Of a DNA stretch of 64,000 nt, positions 45,920-55,142 are shown in pieces; position 1 is the stretch's first letter; each line of letters starts with the position of its first letter. Source of the DNA: an uncultured Bacteroidales bacterium (lineage in GTDB: Bacteria > Bacteroidota > Bacteroidia > Bacteroidales > UBA932); contig CAKUVA010000008.1 of NCBI GenBank assembly GCA_934693135.1, positions 1 through 64,000 on the forward strand, given 5' to 3'. Under the pieces are notes generated by a model. The model was not told where the DNA came from, searched no databases, and was given only the letters and a program-made list of their open reading frames with translations. The position numbers and the translations under genes are program-made.

Positions 45920-46834
45920 TTAGTTAAGGAATCCATATCTGCCGCTCATCGGATTACCCCATCCTATACGGCTGTTTATATTAACTTTATCATCTCCCAT
46001 TTCCTCGAAATATGGATCATCAGGATGTTCTGCATACCATTTGACGTAGTAATCATAAAGTGGCATTGCTACATACTTTGCCCATGCTGCAGCGTATGCG
46101 TTTCTCCAGAATTTCTCTTCTCCTGTAGGGTTCTCCAGATTATATCCAAACTTTTCCACAGCGAAAGCATAGAATGTAGGGTTGGTCTCCTCTGTCGCAT
46201 GGAAGTATTCAAGCAATTTACGAAATTTCTGTGGGTAGAAATTGCCCCAAGAAAAATCCCATCCGAGCGGAGCCTTGGCATTGCTGTGCCACCATGATGG
46301 ACAAGTAGGCTCTCCGTCCGTAATATAAAATTTGTAGTAAGGTGTCAATATCTTGCCTGACGAAAGGCTATCAGGGGTACATGGCTTGAACTCTTCATTT
46401 TCAGATAGCTTGATTCCGATTAGAAGATACTTGTCAAGCATCTCTGGTTGGCGATGTATAGTTATTGTGAATGACGCCTTGACTTCTCCAGCAGGTATTA
46501 ACAGATTTTCCACATCGAAATCAGTTCCGAGCCTTGCAGTGGACACAGGAAGTGACGTGTTTCCAGTGGAAAAAGTCTCACCTTCTTCAGCATTGAAATA
46601 CTCTATAGCGAATTCCCTATCTCGGTCGGACGGCTCTCCCGTTATATGAACCTCTTGCGTGATCGTTATCTCATCTTCTGGAATCAACGCAAAAGAGGAT
46701 GATTTCGTCTGTAGGCTTTCTTCAATGTATATCATCGGAGTTTGATCGGTGTCATACATCAGCCAAGTACCCTTGCAAGATACGGCAATTAGTGCCACAG
46801 CAAATAGTAAATATATGTTTTTCATCATTTTCAT
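45920..46834 (-). CDS. DUF4843 lipoprotein
   Basis: The 304-residue protein has a lipobox (IAVSCKG) and the DUF4843 pattern: YDTDQTPMIYIEE near the start, followed by EVHITGEPSDRDREFAIEY. It is found in Bacteroidetes SusCD loci with PKD-like lipoproteins. The start codon overlaps the susD stop by one base (TAATG), so translation is coupled. A second ATG at 46825 is also possible. The function is unknown, probably structural or binding. Confidence 0.85.
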   Translation of the reverse strand: MKMMKNIYLLFAVALIAVSCKGTWLMYDTDQTPMIYIEESLQTKSSSFALIPEDEITITQEVHITGEPSDRDREFAIEYFNAEEGETFSTGNTSLPVSTARLGTDFDVENLLIPAGEVKASFTITIHRQPEMLDKYLLIGIKLSENEEFKPCTPDSLSSGKILTPYYKFYITDGEPTCPSWWHSNAKAPLGWDFSWGNFYPQKFRKLLEYFHATEETNPTFYAFAVEKFGYNLENPTGEEKFWRNAYAAAWAKYVAMPLYDYYVKWYAEHPDDPYFEEMGDDKVNINSRIGWGNPMSGRYGFLN

Positions 46835-48261
46835 TAATCCAGATTGTTTCTACTTTGATCTTCTTCGTCAGGAATAGGAATTGTATAAGTAGCTGGGGAC
46901 TTTCCACTGAGAGTAGTACCTGTCGCTGTATTTATATCCATTCCGAGTTTTTTCATCTCATGCCAGGTGAATCCTTCACCATAAAACTCTTTCCGTCTTT
47001 CCTTAAATAACATGTCATAGTCCAGCTTGCCATCTTCTATTGGATGGAGCCCGCGAGTTTCTATCACAGCATTGAAATATTCTGTTGCAAGTCTAGGATT
47101 GCTGTCCATGTAATACTCTGCCATTATGTAGTACATTTCAGGAATCCTTAAGATATTTATTCCCAAGATATTTTTTCCGGAATATTGGTTACCGCTTGCT
47201 GTTGAAGTATTGGAGATCTTTGTGAGCTTGTCAGCTCCACTATCGAACCATGATGAAACACGATAGTCGGTACTGACCCCTGATCCTTCTTCGTAGAGTG
47301 TCTTCCAGTCAGAGGCTAAGAAAATTGTCGTGTTCACTTTTGATATGCCGAAGAGGTTTCCGAATGTTGAATGACATTTAAGGGAGTACAATCCGAAAAT
47401 CGTTTCGTTCAGATCAAGGACACCACCTTCACTCTGTACAAAGGTACTCAATGGACGGAATGAGAACTTTTTGCTATCTATTACTTTTTGGGCATAGATT
47501 GCAGCATTATCCAAATCCCCTTTTGTCCAATATACTCTTGCAAGTAAAGCCTGTACTGCGTATAAGTTCATGTGCGTTATTCTGGCATCTGTGAAGCCAC
47601 CAGCTGAATTTGTTCTGGTTTCTGGAATTAGTTCCATATCTTCACCCATCATGCCTTCGGCTTTCTTCAGGTCTTCGATTATTTGCTCGTATACTTGATC
47701 TAATGAAGAGTATGGCGTGATATCGAAAGAATATGTCTTCACATATGGGATAGCTTTCGCCTTCAATGTTTCTGGAGCCCAGAATGGAGGACCGAAATAT
47801 CTCACGAGATCGAAATGCAGCATAGCTCTTAAAGCAAGAGCTTCTCCATAATAAAGTCCTGAGTACTTAAATTTTCCAGTGCCGTCTTCTTCGGCATGCA
47901 TGATAATATTGTTAAGGTGGTTTATAGCTGAGTATTCTTCAGTCCAAATAGATTTTTTAGCTGACATTGGGCCATTGGTCTCCCATTCAGCAGTAGCGAA
48001 ATTTCCATATATGTAATTAGCAGTTGCTGTCAGATTCTGGCACATTACATCTGGGATGAGAGTAAGTACTCCCGCATAAGTTTTCTCGGATGAACCAAGT
48101 TCACTATATACACCATAAAGGGCATCTTCATACCCTTCTGCACTAGTGAACATATCCTTATCGAACACTTCACCCTTTGGATTGACATCAAGAAAACTTG
48201 CGCATCCTGAAAGGGTAGTGACTATCAGGATTGAAGAAAAATATGTTGAAAATCTTTTCAT
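46834..48261 (-). CDS. SusD/RagB-family outer-membrane nutrient-binding lipoprotein
   Basis: The 475-residue protein has a lipobox (LSGCAS) and the SusD start LDVNPKGEVFDKDMF. TPR-like segments for contact with SusC are visible, such as ALLARVYWTKGDLDNAAIYAQ, and the C-terminal RRKEFYGEGFTWHEMKKLGM is a strong family marker. It forms the lid of the SusC channel and captures the nutrient. It starts 12 bases after the susC stop. Confidence 0.95.
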   Translation of the reverse strand: MKRFSTYFSSILIVTTLSGCASFLDVNPKGEVFDKDMFTSAEGYEDALYGVYSELGSSEKTYAGVLTLIPDVMCQNLTATANYIYGNFATAEWETNGPMSAKKSIWTEEYSAINHLNNIIMHAEEDGTGKFKYSGLYYGEALALRAMLHFDLVRYFGPPFWAPETLKAKAIPYVKTYSFDITPYSSLDQVYEQIIEDLKKAEGMMGEDMELIPETRTNSAGGFTDARITHMNLYAVQALLARVYWTKGDLDNAAIYAQKVIDSKKFSFRPLSTFVQSEGGVLDLNETIFGLYSLKCHSTFGNLFGISKVNTTIFLASDWKTLYEEGSGVSTDYRVSSWFDSGADKLTKISNTSTASGNQYSGKNILGINILRIPEMYYIMAEYYMDSNPRLATEYFNAVIETRGLHPIEDGKLDYDMLFKERRKEFYGEGFTWHEMKKLGMDINTATGTTLSGKSPATYTIPIPDEEDQSRNNLD

Positions 48262-48273
48262 GATGCTTGTTGT

Positions 48274-51200
48274 TTAAAATGTAGGACGGAATGTAAGGTT
48301 CACGCTTCGACAATACGGATATGAAGTTCCGCGCTCGAACTTTATAGTTGAGAGATAGCCGATATCTGAGAATCCGAATCCTACGGCAAGTTTTCTAAGT
48401 CCTAATTTAGATATTGCCTTGACAGGCACGTCGTACAGAACTTGTATGTTGGAGAAATAGATTTCGTTTCTTTTCTCTACAAATCGCTCTGAGGTTCGTG
48501 AAGTTTCGTTTGAACGTATGCTGAGATATCTTGACAAGTCTCCAGGGTTTTTCCACCTGTCTGTGAATGCACGCGCATCTACATTATGATACTTGTCGAT
48601 GTTCTCTACTTTGTTCTGTAAGGTTGTGTTGTAGTAGTCTGCGCCGAAAGTATAGGTGGTTGATAGCGAAACTGAAAGACCCTTCCATCTCAGTGTTGTC
48701 ATCATAGAACCATTAAGTATAGGGTTTGTATTTCCTACTGCAACTCTCTCATCGTCAGAATATGTGAAAGTATATTCTCCGTTTTTCTTGATATATATTT
48801 CACGTCCTGTTGCCGGATCTATACCGGCAGAGCGCATTGCGTAAATATCGAATTGTGATCCGCCCTCTCGAAACAAAAGCTTAGGCTTCGTGCTATCAAA
48901 AGGATTATCAATGTCTTTTTTCAATGCACTTGAAATCTTCTTGATTTCGTCCATGACATGTGCTCCTGTTACGGTTACACTCCAGAACCAATCTTTTGTC
49001 CTGATTATCTGTGCGGAGAAGGAGAAATCATATCCTTTGTTGTTGGTCTCGCCGAAATTTACATTCATGCTGGTGGTTCCTACTGAAGGAGGCATACTTA
49101 CAGACATCAGCATGTCGTAGGTCGTGTTGGAGTAGAAATCTAACGAAAGGTTTATCCTATTGTCAATGAATGCCCCCGTCAATCCGATATTATTATTAAA
49201 AGTTCTTTGCCATTTCAAGTCTGGATTTCCCATTTGTTTAGGAATGGCACCGACTCCAGTGTAATATTGGTTGTCTGAACTATATTCATAGACAGTTTTT
49301 GCCTGATAATAGTCGAATGAAACGCTTCCTGTGTATCCGGCTGAATATCTGAGTGATAATGTATTGATCCATTTGAGCTTCTTGATGAAAGACTCATTGT
49401 GCAAGTTCCATGCGGCTCCCGCGGCCCAAAATGGAGCAAAGCTGTTTGAAGAACCGAACCTTGAAGAACCGGAAGACCTGTATGAAAGGTCTACGACATA
49501 ACGGTTCCATAACCCCATATTGGCATTTGCGAAAAATCCAGCTTCGGTGGCGATGTTGTCTGCTCCGGAAGGTTTTCCATTAGGATATTTCAATGCAAAA
49601 GATATATCTGAAAGTTCATCTTTAAGGAATCCTATGCCTCTTCCAGATGCGGATTTTTTATGTGTATATTGTACATTGGCACCACCGCTGATTCGGAACA
49701 TTGACCCCTTGGAATCAATGGAATGACCATAGTTGAGGACAACTTTCCCATTGTAAGAGACACCACTTCGGCTTGCAAAACTATACTCCCCTCTGTTTGC
49801 CGGCTCATCCTTGGCATATTTTACCATATCAGGGGACATGTATGTGTCATTTGACCCCCAGCTCAAGTTAATGTTGCCTTGCCCAGTTATGTAGAAATCT
49901 TTGGTTACATTCCATCTTCCATCAAGAGAATTTTTTAGTGAGTGAGCCGATGTCTTTTTAAAGCTGGACAATGTAGCTTCATATAGAGGATTAGTGTCGG
50001 TCTCGCCGCTCTGCGTTATAGGGTTAAAATAATATACCTTTATATAGTTTCCATCTTCATCGAACATAGGCTCATATGGATTCATTTTGGAATACGCAGC
50101 ATAAGAGCCATAAGGCGAGTCCTTACTATCTGTCATTGAATAGTTTGTCTTAAATGAGATAGTGAGTTTGTCACGGAGATGGTATCCGATATTGAAATTT
50201 ATCCCTTTTGAGCTTCTCTTGTCACCGCGCATTACACCATAGTTGTCATTCCAGCTTGCATTAGCTCTAAAACTTAGTTTTTCACCTCTTGATGAAAGGG
50301 ACAATGAGTTACTGTAGCTAAATGGAATACGTAGTGGAGCATGCAGCCAGTCATCATTGACTCCTTGACGGATTTTCTCCAACTTGTAAGCATAGGCTTC
50401 GTCAAGCGAGCCATCAGACGTATCGTATAATCCTGCAAGACGTTCAAGCTCAAGTTTCTGTTCCGGCGTGCATAGATTAAATGAACTCAGATCTGGATAA
50501 CTGAACTTTGGTACGAAGTTGTAGTTGAGTTTGACCTTCTCATTGCCTATGTTTTTTCTCTCTATAACGATGACGCCATTGGCTCCTTTTTCTCCATAAA
50601 GAATTGTGGCAGAAGCATCTTTCAGAACGTCTATGCGCTCAATGTCGAAAATGTCCAAGTCATACAATTCTTCGAGAGAAATCTCCACTCCGTCAAGCAC
50701 GACTAGAGGATTGTTTACTCCTTCTTCACTTTCATTGGTAATCAATGTGTTCGCACCTCTTATAAGAAGGGAAGGGATTGCATTCGGATTCGATCCAGCT
50801 ACATTGTTCTCCATCATCACCATACCTGGTGTTAGAGCTGTGATTCCGGAAATCAAATTTGTTGGAGACATGTTTACAAGCTGTTCTCCACTTATTGTTG
50901 TAGCTGAACCTGTGAATGTCTCCTTAGACTGTGTATAGAATCCATTGACTACGACTGCATCCAGGCTGGATGTCTTTAATGTGACGTTCAGTCTGGTAGA
51001 AGAACTGACATTAAACTCTTGGTTTTCTGTTCCGATGAATGAGAAAATAAGGACGTCGGCCTTTTTTGTGCTACGAGTGAAGGTGATAGAGTAATTACCA
51101 TCAACATCGGCTGAAGTTCCCGTTGTCGTCCCTTTTACGAGAACATTTGCACCAGGCAGTGGCTCTCCATGGTCATCTGTGATAGTACCTTTTACTGTAA

Positions 51201-51366
51201 CCTTTTGGTTTCCTGGCCCGGCTTTCTGTCCGCTTGATGCTGTCTGTTGGGCATTGGTTTCGATGCCAAATCCATGAAGCCCGCCTCCGGAGAGGAAAAG
51301 ACATAGCAATGTAGACATGACAATCTTCCGACAGCCTCTGAAGTTTAGGAGTTTGTCTGATTCCAT
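48274..51366 (-). CDS. SusC/RagA-family TonB-linked outer-membrane transporter
   Basis: The 1030-residue protein has a signal sequence and a carboxypeptidase-like N-terminal domain (VKGTITDDHGEPLPGANVLV). A plug with LLIRGANTLI and DIERIDVLKDASATILYGEK comes next, then the barrel. These are the defining SusC features. It imports a nutrient in a TonB-dependent way together with the SusD lipoprotein downstream. Downstream genes encode a protease and phosphatases rather than glycoside hydrolases, so the substrate is more likely peptide, glycopeptide or organophosphate than simple glycan (inference). A leader with a hairpin and a tiny upstream frame precedes it. Confidence 0.95.
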   Translation of the reverse strand: MESDKLLNFRGCRKIVMSTLLCLFLSGGGLHGFGIETNAQQTASSGQKAGPGNQKVTVKGTITDDHGEPLPGANVLVKGTTTGTSADVDGNYSITFTRSTKKADVLIFSFIGTENQEFNVSSSTRLNVTLKTSSLDAVVVNGFYTQSKETFTGSATTISGEQLVNMSPTNLISGITALTPGMVMMENNVAGSNPNAIPSLLIRGANTLITNESEEGVNNPLVVLDGVEISLEELYDLDIFDIERIDVLKDASATILYGEKGANGVIVIERKNIGNEKVKLNYNFVPKFSYPDLSSFNLCTPEQKLELERLAGLYDTSDGSLDEAYAYKLEKIRQGVNDDWLHAPLRIPFSYSNSLSLSSRGEKLSFRANASWNDNYGVMRGDKRSSKGINFNIGYHLRDKLTISFKTNYSMTDSKDSPYGSYAAYSKMNPYEPMFDEDGNYIKVYYFNPITQSGETDTNPLYEATLSSFKKTSAHSLKNSLDGRWNVTKDFYITGQGNINLSWGSNDTYMSPDMVKYAKDEPANRGEYSFASRSGVSYNGKVVLNYGHSIDSKGSMFRISGGANVQYTHKKSASGRGIGFLKDELSDISFALKYPNGKPSGADNIATEAGFFANANMGLWNRYVVDLSYRSSGSSRFGSSNSFAPFWAAGAAWNLHNESFIKKLKWINTLSLRYSAGYTGSVSFDYYQAKTVYEYSSDNQYYTGVGAIPKQMGNPDLKWQRTFNNNIGLTGAFIDNRINLSLDFYSNTTYDMLMSVSMPPSVGTTSMNVNFGETNNKGYDFSFSAQIIRTKDWFWSVTVTGAHVMDEIKKISSALKKDIDNPFDSTKPKLLFREGGSQFDIYAMRSAGIDPATGREIYIKKNGEYTFTYSDDERVAVGNTNPILNGSMMTTLRWKGLSVSLSTTYTFGADYYNTTLQNKVENIDKYHNVDARAFTDRWKNPGDLSRYLSIRSNETSRTSERFVEKRNEIYFSNIQVLYDVPVKAISKLGLRKLAVGFGFSDIGYLSTIKFERGTSYPYCRSVNLTFRPTF

Positions 51367-51376
51367 AAGCTATTTG

Positions 51377-51403
51377 TTAATTCATTGTTTGAAGCTTTTT
51401 CAT
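51377..51403 (-). other. Possible 8-codon upstream open frame in the susC leader
   Basis: On the minus strand an ATG at 51403 opens MKKLQTMN and stops at 51377, ten bases before the susC start. It lies in the predicted leader. Whether it is translated is unknown. Confidence 0.3.
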
Positions 51404-51411
51404 ATATTCAG

Positions 51412-51448
51412 GCTGCTTGAATTCTGTTCGTGAGAAAGTTTAAGCAGC
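51412..51448 (-). promoter_or_regulatory. Hairpin in the susC leader
   Basis: GCTGCTTGAA (51412-51421) pairs with TTTAAGCAGC (51439-51448) with one mismatch and a 17-base loop. It falls between the -7 element and the susC start, so it would form in the mRNA leader. On the plus strand it is followed by T residues, so it might also stop plus-strand transcription. Confidence 0.45.
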
Positions 51449-51469
51449 TTTTTTATGAATGGCCTATCG

Positions 51470-51477
51470 CAAATATA
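51470..51477 (-). promoter_or_regulatory. -7 promoter element of the susC operon
   Basis: On the minus strand this reads TATATTTG, a full match to TAnnTTTG, about 104 bases before the susC start. A clear -33 TTTG is not present, which would fit a promoter controlled by an alternative or anti-sigma-regulated factor. Confidence 0.5.
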
Positions 51478-51594
51478 TGGAATCGATGATAAAAATCCTA
51501 TAGAGCACTGTTTGTCTAAAACGATAAATCGCTAAAAGTTAGGATTGCAATATGTGTTTTTCCGGTATAGTTTCCTTGAGAACTTAAACAGTTC

Positions 51595-52704
51595 CTAGAC
51601 TTTTAGGAAACATTTCTTGCGGTACAGAAAGTACAAGAATAGCCAGCAGATGATGAAATAACCTATATGCAATACAAGCTTTGTGTAGTTATCAGGTACT
51701 ATGTTCGCGAGACCTTTGAAGAAGAAATCGGTTACAGGCCAGAAACCGAAGACTTTCTGCGCCATGTATATGGTTATGGAGTTAAGACCGACAACTTGGA
51801 AAAATACTGTGCCTTTTTTCCACCCCTTGACATCTATAAGGTAATAGAATATGGCGAACATGCCGAGAGAATAGGCACCTGCGGCGAGTACGAATGTACT
51901 AGTCCATAATTTCTTGATTATTGGGAACCAGTTGGACCAAATGATGGCGATTATGGCCATAATCGCTGCCGCCGCTATCATTTTCAATGTTTTCTTCTTG
52001 CCATTGTCCGCTGATTCTTTCACATATTGTCCTGCAAATATTCCAAGCATTGCAGTAACGACCGCAGGAATCGTGCTTAATATGCCTTCTGGGTCATAAA
52101 CACCTTTCTTGAATATGTGGTTTGGAAGTAGTATCCTATCAATGTAAAATGCGATGTTTCCTTCTTTTGACATTGGGTCTGCTCCTGTCGGCGCATCTGG
52201 TGCCAATGTGAACTTGAGAAGAATGAAATATCCTACAAGAATGGCAGTAGCAATGCTCCATTGAACTTTTCGTCCTGTATAGCAATACAATATGGCGGCT
52301 ACGGCCCATGCTATCCCTATACGTGCAAGCACACTTGGTATTCTTATTCCAGCGAAATCGAACTGAAAAAATCCTTGATATACAAGGCCAAGAAAGAAGA
52401 GAATAAATGCTCTTCTTAGAATGTCCAATGTTATCTTGCCATTATTCATTCCGGATGCTCTTTTTTTTGCTAATGAAAATGGAAATGTCATTCCTGAAAT
52501 GAATAGGAATAATGCGAAAATAGTGTCATGATGATGAAATCCTTCCCAACTTACATGTGACATCTGTTCTGAGAGCCAGCATGGTTCTCCTCCTGTAAAT
52601 ACTCCGCAAACATCTGCAATTATTCCACTGAGCCCCATGATGAACATCATGTCAAAACCTCTCAATACATCGAGTGAAAGAAGTCTTCCGTTTTGGTTTG
52701 CCAT
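51595..52704 (-). CDS. DUF5009 / HGSNAT-like membrane acyltransferase
   Basis: The 369-residue protein has about ten membrane segments. The N-terminal RLLSLDVLRGFDMMFIMG and the HHHDTIFALFLFISGMTFPF segment are typical of DUF5009 proteins, relatives of heparan-alpha-glucosaminide N-acetyltransferase. These move acetyl groups across the membrane onto sugars. The start is the first ATG after a -7 element. It stands in front of the susC operon but has its own promoter and a 228-base gap. Confidence 0.85.
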   Translation of the reverse strand: MANQNGRLLSLDVLRGFDMMFIMGLSGIIADVCGVFTGGEPCWLSEQMSHVSWEGFHHHDTIFALFLFISGMTFPFSLAKKRASGMNNGKITLDILRRAFILFFLGLVYQGFFQFDFAGIRIPSVLARIGIAWAVAAILYCYTGRKVQWSIATAILVGYFILLKFTLAPDAPTGADPMSKEGNIAFYIDRILLPNHIFKKGVYDPEGILSTIPAVVTAMLGIFAGQYVKESADNGKKKTLKMIAAAAIMAIIAIIWSNWFPIIKKLWTSTFVLAAGAYSLGMFAIFYYLIDVKGWKKGTVFFQVVGLNSITIYMAQKVFGFWPVTDFFFKGLANIVPDNYTKLVLHIGYFIICWLFLYFLYRKKCFLKV

Positions 52705-52726
52705 AGCTTTAAATATGAAATATTTT

Positions 52727-52734
52727 CAAATATA
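52727..52734 (-). promoter_or_regulatory. -7 promoter element of the DUF5009 gene
   Basis: On the minus strand this reads TATATTTG, 23 bases before the start at 52704. It is back to back with the thioesterase promoter at 52767-52774. Confidence 0.5.
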
Positions 52735-52766
52735 TATATCTAAACTCACTATTCCTAATTATTGAT

Positions 52767-52774
52767 TACCTTTG
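52767..52774 (+). promoter_or_regulatory. -7 promoter element of the thioesterase gene
   Basis: TACCTTTG matches TAnnTTTG and lies 42 bases before the ATG at 52816. Confidence 0.55.
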
Positions 52775-52815
52775 TCAATAGTGGTTTTAAGAATAGTTAT
52801 TAAATATAGGATACA

Positions 52816-53202
52816 ATGTTGGAAAAAGGAATTAAGGGACAGGGCGAAATTATCGTCACAGAATCAGATACCGCGCAAGCTCTCGGTAGTGGCTCTCTTG
52901 CGGTTTTGGCTACTCCCGCTATGATAGCTCTTATGGAAAAGACTGCCAGATTGAGCGTTTCTTCATATCTTGATGATGGGCAGAGCACTGTAGGTACGCT
53001 TGTTAATGTCAAGCATCTGGCGGCTTCACCTGTAGGTATGAAAATTACTTGCCGTACAGAACTGACAGAAATCGACAGACGTCGGTTAGTATTCCATGTT
53101 GAATGTTTTGATTCAGCCGGCATCATAGGAGAGGGAGAACATGAAAGGTTTATCATAGATGAGGCTAAGTTTATGTCTAAAGCTGAAGCTAAACTCGTAT
53201 AG
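52816..53202 (+). CDS. Hot-dog-fold thioesterase (FlK-like)
   Basis: The 128-residue protein has the fold pattern of fluoroacetyl-CoA thioesterase-like proteins: ATPAMIALMEKTA (acidic catalytic position), GQSTVGTLVNVKHLAASPVG (conserved Thr and His), and EGEHERFIID near the end. Family members hydrolyse short acyl-CoA esters and probably act as housekeeping or detoxifying enzymes. It is a single gene, divergent from the DUF5009 gene, and ends at a hairpin. Confidence 0.85.
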   Translation: MLEKGIKGQGEIIVTESDTAQALGSGSLAVLATPAMIALMEKTARLSVSSYLDDGQSTVGTLVNVKHLAASPVGMKITCRTELTEIDRRRLVFHVECFDSAGIIGEGEHERFIIDEAKFMSKAEAKLV

Positions 53203-53554
53203 ATCTTTCATAATAAAACATCGAAGGGGTGCTCAGAGAATTCTGAACACCCCTTCTTCAGAGTCGTATCTCCATATTCGCGAGATTTCACATCTGGCTG
53301 AACACGTGATACATAACTAAACACTACTAACTAACCATTATAATAACCAACCAATAATATTATTCACTTGATTTTCTATATTGCATTTATCGTGCCAAAC
53401 TGGTTAGAATTGATTTTTATAACATAGCTTGGACCTTCGATTGATGCAAGAAGTGAAATATTGGTTTGAGCAAATATAAGAAATATATTTATTCATAGGA
53501 TAATATGGTACGAAAAAAACGATAAAATTCATATAAATGTATTTAATTTGCAGT
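53203..53554. other. Non-coding stretch with a possible decayed SusC-type leader or small RNA
   Basis: After the terminator, the plus strand holds repeated ACTAACTAACCATT and AATAACCAACCAAT stretches, which look like a Bacteroidetes SusC mRNA leader without its gene. On the minus strand a TATATTTG element (near 53470) faces the terminator hairpin at 53223-53258, which would frame a transcript of about 230 bases. No open frame is convincing. Confidence 0.35.
53223..53258. terminator. Terminator hairpin after the thioesterase gene
   Basis: GAAGGGGTG and CACCCCTTC form a strong stem with additional TCAGA/TCTGA pairing inside. T-rich sequence follows mainly on the minus-strand side (TTTTATT), with CTTCTTC on the plus side. 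It can serve either direction. Confidence 0.75.
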
Positions 53555-55069
53555 ATGAATAATAAAACAAGAATTTGCTGTACAATTCTGATACTGACGT
53601 TACTGGCATCGATTGAAATAACCGCCCAAAATGTTGGTGAGAAAGAATATGGAAAATGGTATGTAGAAACTTCAGGATATGTTTCTACAGGGAAAGCATT
53701 GCCATTTTGGAATTATACCAATAAAGGTGGTGTTATTCCAGAAACATCTGGTGGACTCGTTCGAGGTGGAGTGCACGATGACTACCATTATGGAAAGAAC
53801 TTTAGTTTTGGTTGGGGGATAGGCCTTGCCGGGTATGCTGCGGCAAAAGGTAATGAATATGTTCATAACAGTGATGGAAATAGTATGAGAGGCATGATAC
53901 AGGAATTATATGCTTCTGCTACTTGGAAGAAGCTTAACATGGACATAGGAATTAGACGACGTGAAACGGAATTTGGAGGTCTCTCTGTTACTGGCGGTAA
54001 TATTACATGGTCGGATAATGCGCAGAGTTTTCCAGGATATAACCTTAAGTCTGAATGGATTACCGTTCCTGGAACTAAGGAGGTTATGTCAGTTAGGTTT
54101 ACCTTCGGAGATTATGGCTTGTGGGACAATAGATTCGTTAAGCATACGTTGCTACATAATCAGTCGTTGTATTTCAAATTCGCATTGAACCATTCCCGAA
54201 ATTTTACGCTAACGGCAGGCATGGAAGCTTGGGCTCAATGGGGCGGAAACTCACCGATATACGGACCTCAGCCACGTTCATTCCATGATTATCTGAGGAT
54301 TATTGTCGGTGCTGGAGGTGATGACAATGCGACTATAAGTGACCAGATAAATGCTCTTGGAAATCATCTCGGACGCGAATTGATACGATTGGATTATGAT
54401 AAGGAAAAATGGCATCTCACGATCCAGCATGATCGTCCATTCGATGATGGCTCAGGGATTGGCTTTCAGAATTTCCCGGATGCTGTAAATACCATATATT
54501 TTGCATTTAAAGATAAGGATAAATGGTTCAGTGACTTCCTATTCGAATTTATATATACAAAATGTCAGTCTGGTGACCATCATGAACGTCCAGCCACTCT
54601 GGAAGAATTAAAAAAGCACCCGGATAAATTATACTATATAGTAGGTGGAAATGATGATTATTTCAACAATGGAGAATATCAGTCGGCTTGGACATATAAT
54701 GGACGCACTATTGGCATACCTCTTTTTTATGCGGCACCGAAAGATAAGGATGGCGTAACGAGAGGAGTGGTGAATAATAGGATAGTTGCGTTCAATGTTG
54801 GTGTGTCCGGTAAGATAGCTCGACAAGTCCCATATACGATGAAACTGACATATAGCAAAAATTTTGGCCGATACTCTCAAAGCATAGATCTTTTCAAATC
54901 TGCACCTCGACAAGTTTCTGGAGCCTTCGAGCTTGCATTGCCGGAACCTGTTTTCAGAGGTACGACTGGGATTAGTTTCGGAATGTATGCGGACAAAGGT
55001 TCAGTATTTCCTGACACTGTCGGTCTATCAGTTAAATTATCATGGATGGGAAAGATGTCTTCCAAATAG
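53555..55069 (+). CDS. Capsule-assembly Wzi-family outer-membrane protein
   Basis: The 504-residue protein has a signal peptide (ending EITAQ) and a beta-barrel pattern of alternating strands throughout. GSGIGFQNFPDA and the repeated aromatic-Gly strands match the Wzi-like group, which in Gram-negative bacteria holds capsular polysaccharide at the cell surface. The start at 53555 (MNNKTRICC) is preferred over 53537, as it gives a normal signal peptide. No capsule genes are nearby. The gene converges with recO. Confidence 0.78.
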   Translation: MNNKTRICCTILILTLLASIEITAQNVGEKEYGKWYVETSGYVSTGKALPFWNYTNKGGVIPETSGGLVRGGVHDDYHYGKNFSFGWGIGLAGYAAAKGNEYVHNSDGNSMRGMIQELYASATWKKLNMDIGIRRRETEFGGLSVTGGNITWSDNAQSFPGYNLKSEWITVPGTKEVMSVRFTFGDYGLWDNRFVKHTLLHNQSLYFKFALNHSRNFTLTAGMEAWAQWGGNSPIYGPQPRSFHDYLRIIVGAGGDDNATISDQINALGNHLGRELIRLDYDKEKWHLTIQHDRPFDDGSGIGFQNFPDAVNTIYFAFKDKDKWFSDFLFEFIYTKCQSGDHHERPATLEELKKHPDKLYYIVGGNDDYFNNGEYQSAWTYNGRTIGIPLFYAAPKDKDGVTRGVVNNRIVAFNVGVSGKIARQVPYTMKLTYSKNFGRYSQSIDLFKSAPRQVSGAFELALPEPVFRGTTGISFGMYADKGSVFPDTVGLSVKLSWMGKMSSK

Positions 55070-55142
55070 ATGGAAGATACTCGTTGTTTTCCTCTCAGGC
55101 TCTTGTCCTCTTGAAACCATGACAATAGTATTGAGTGAAACC

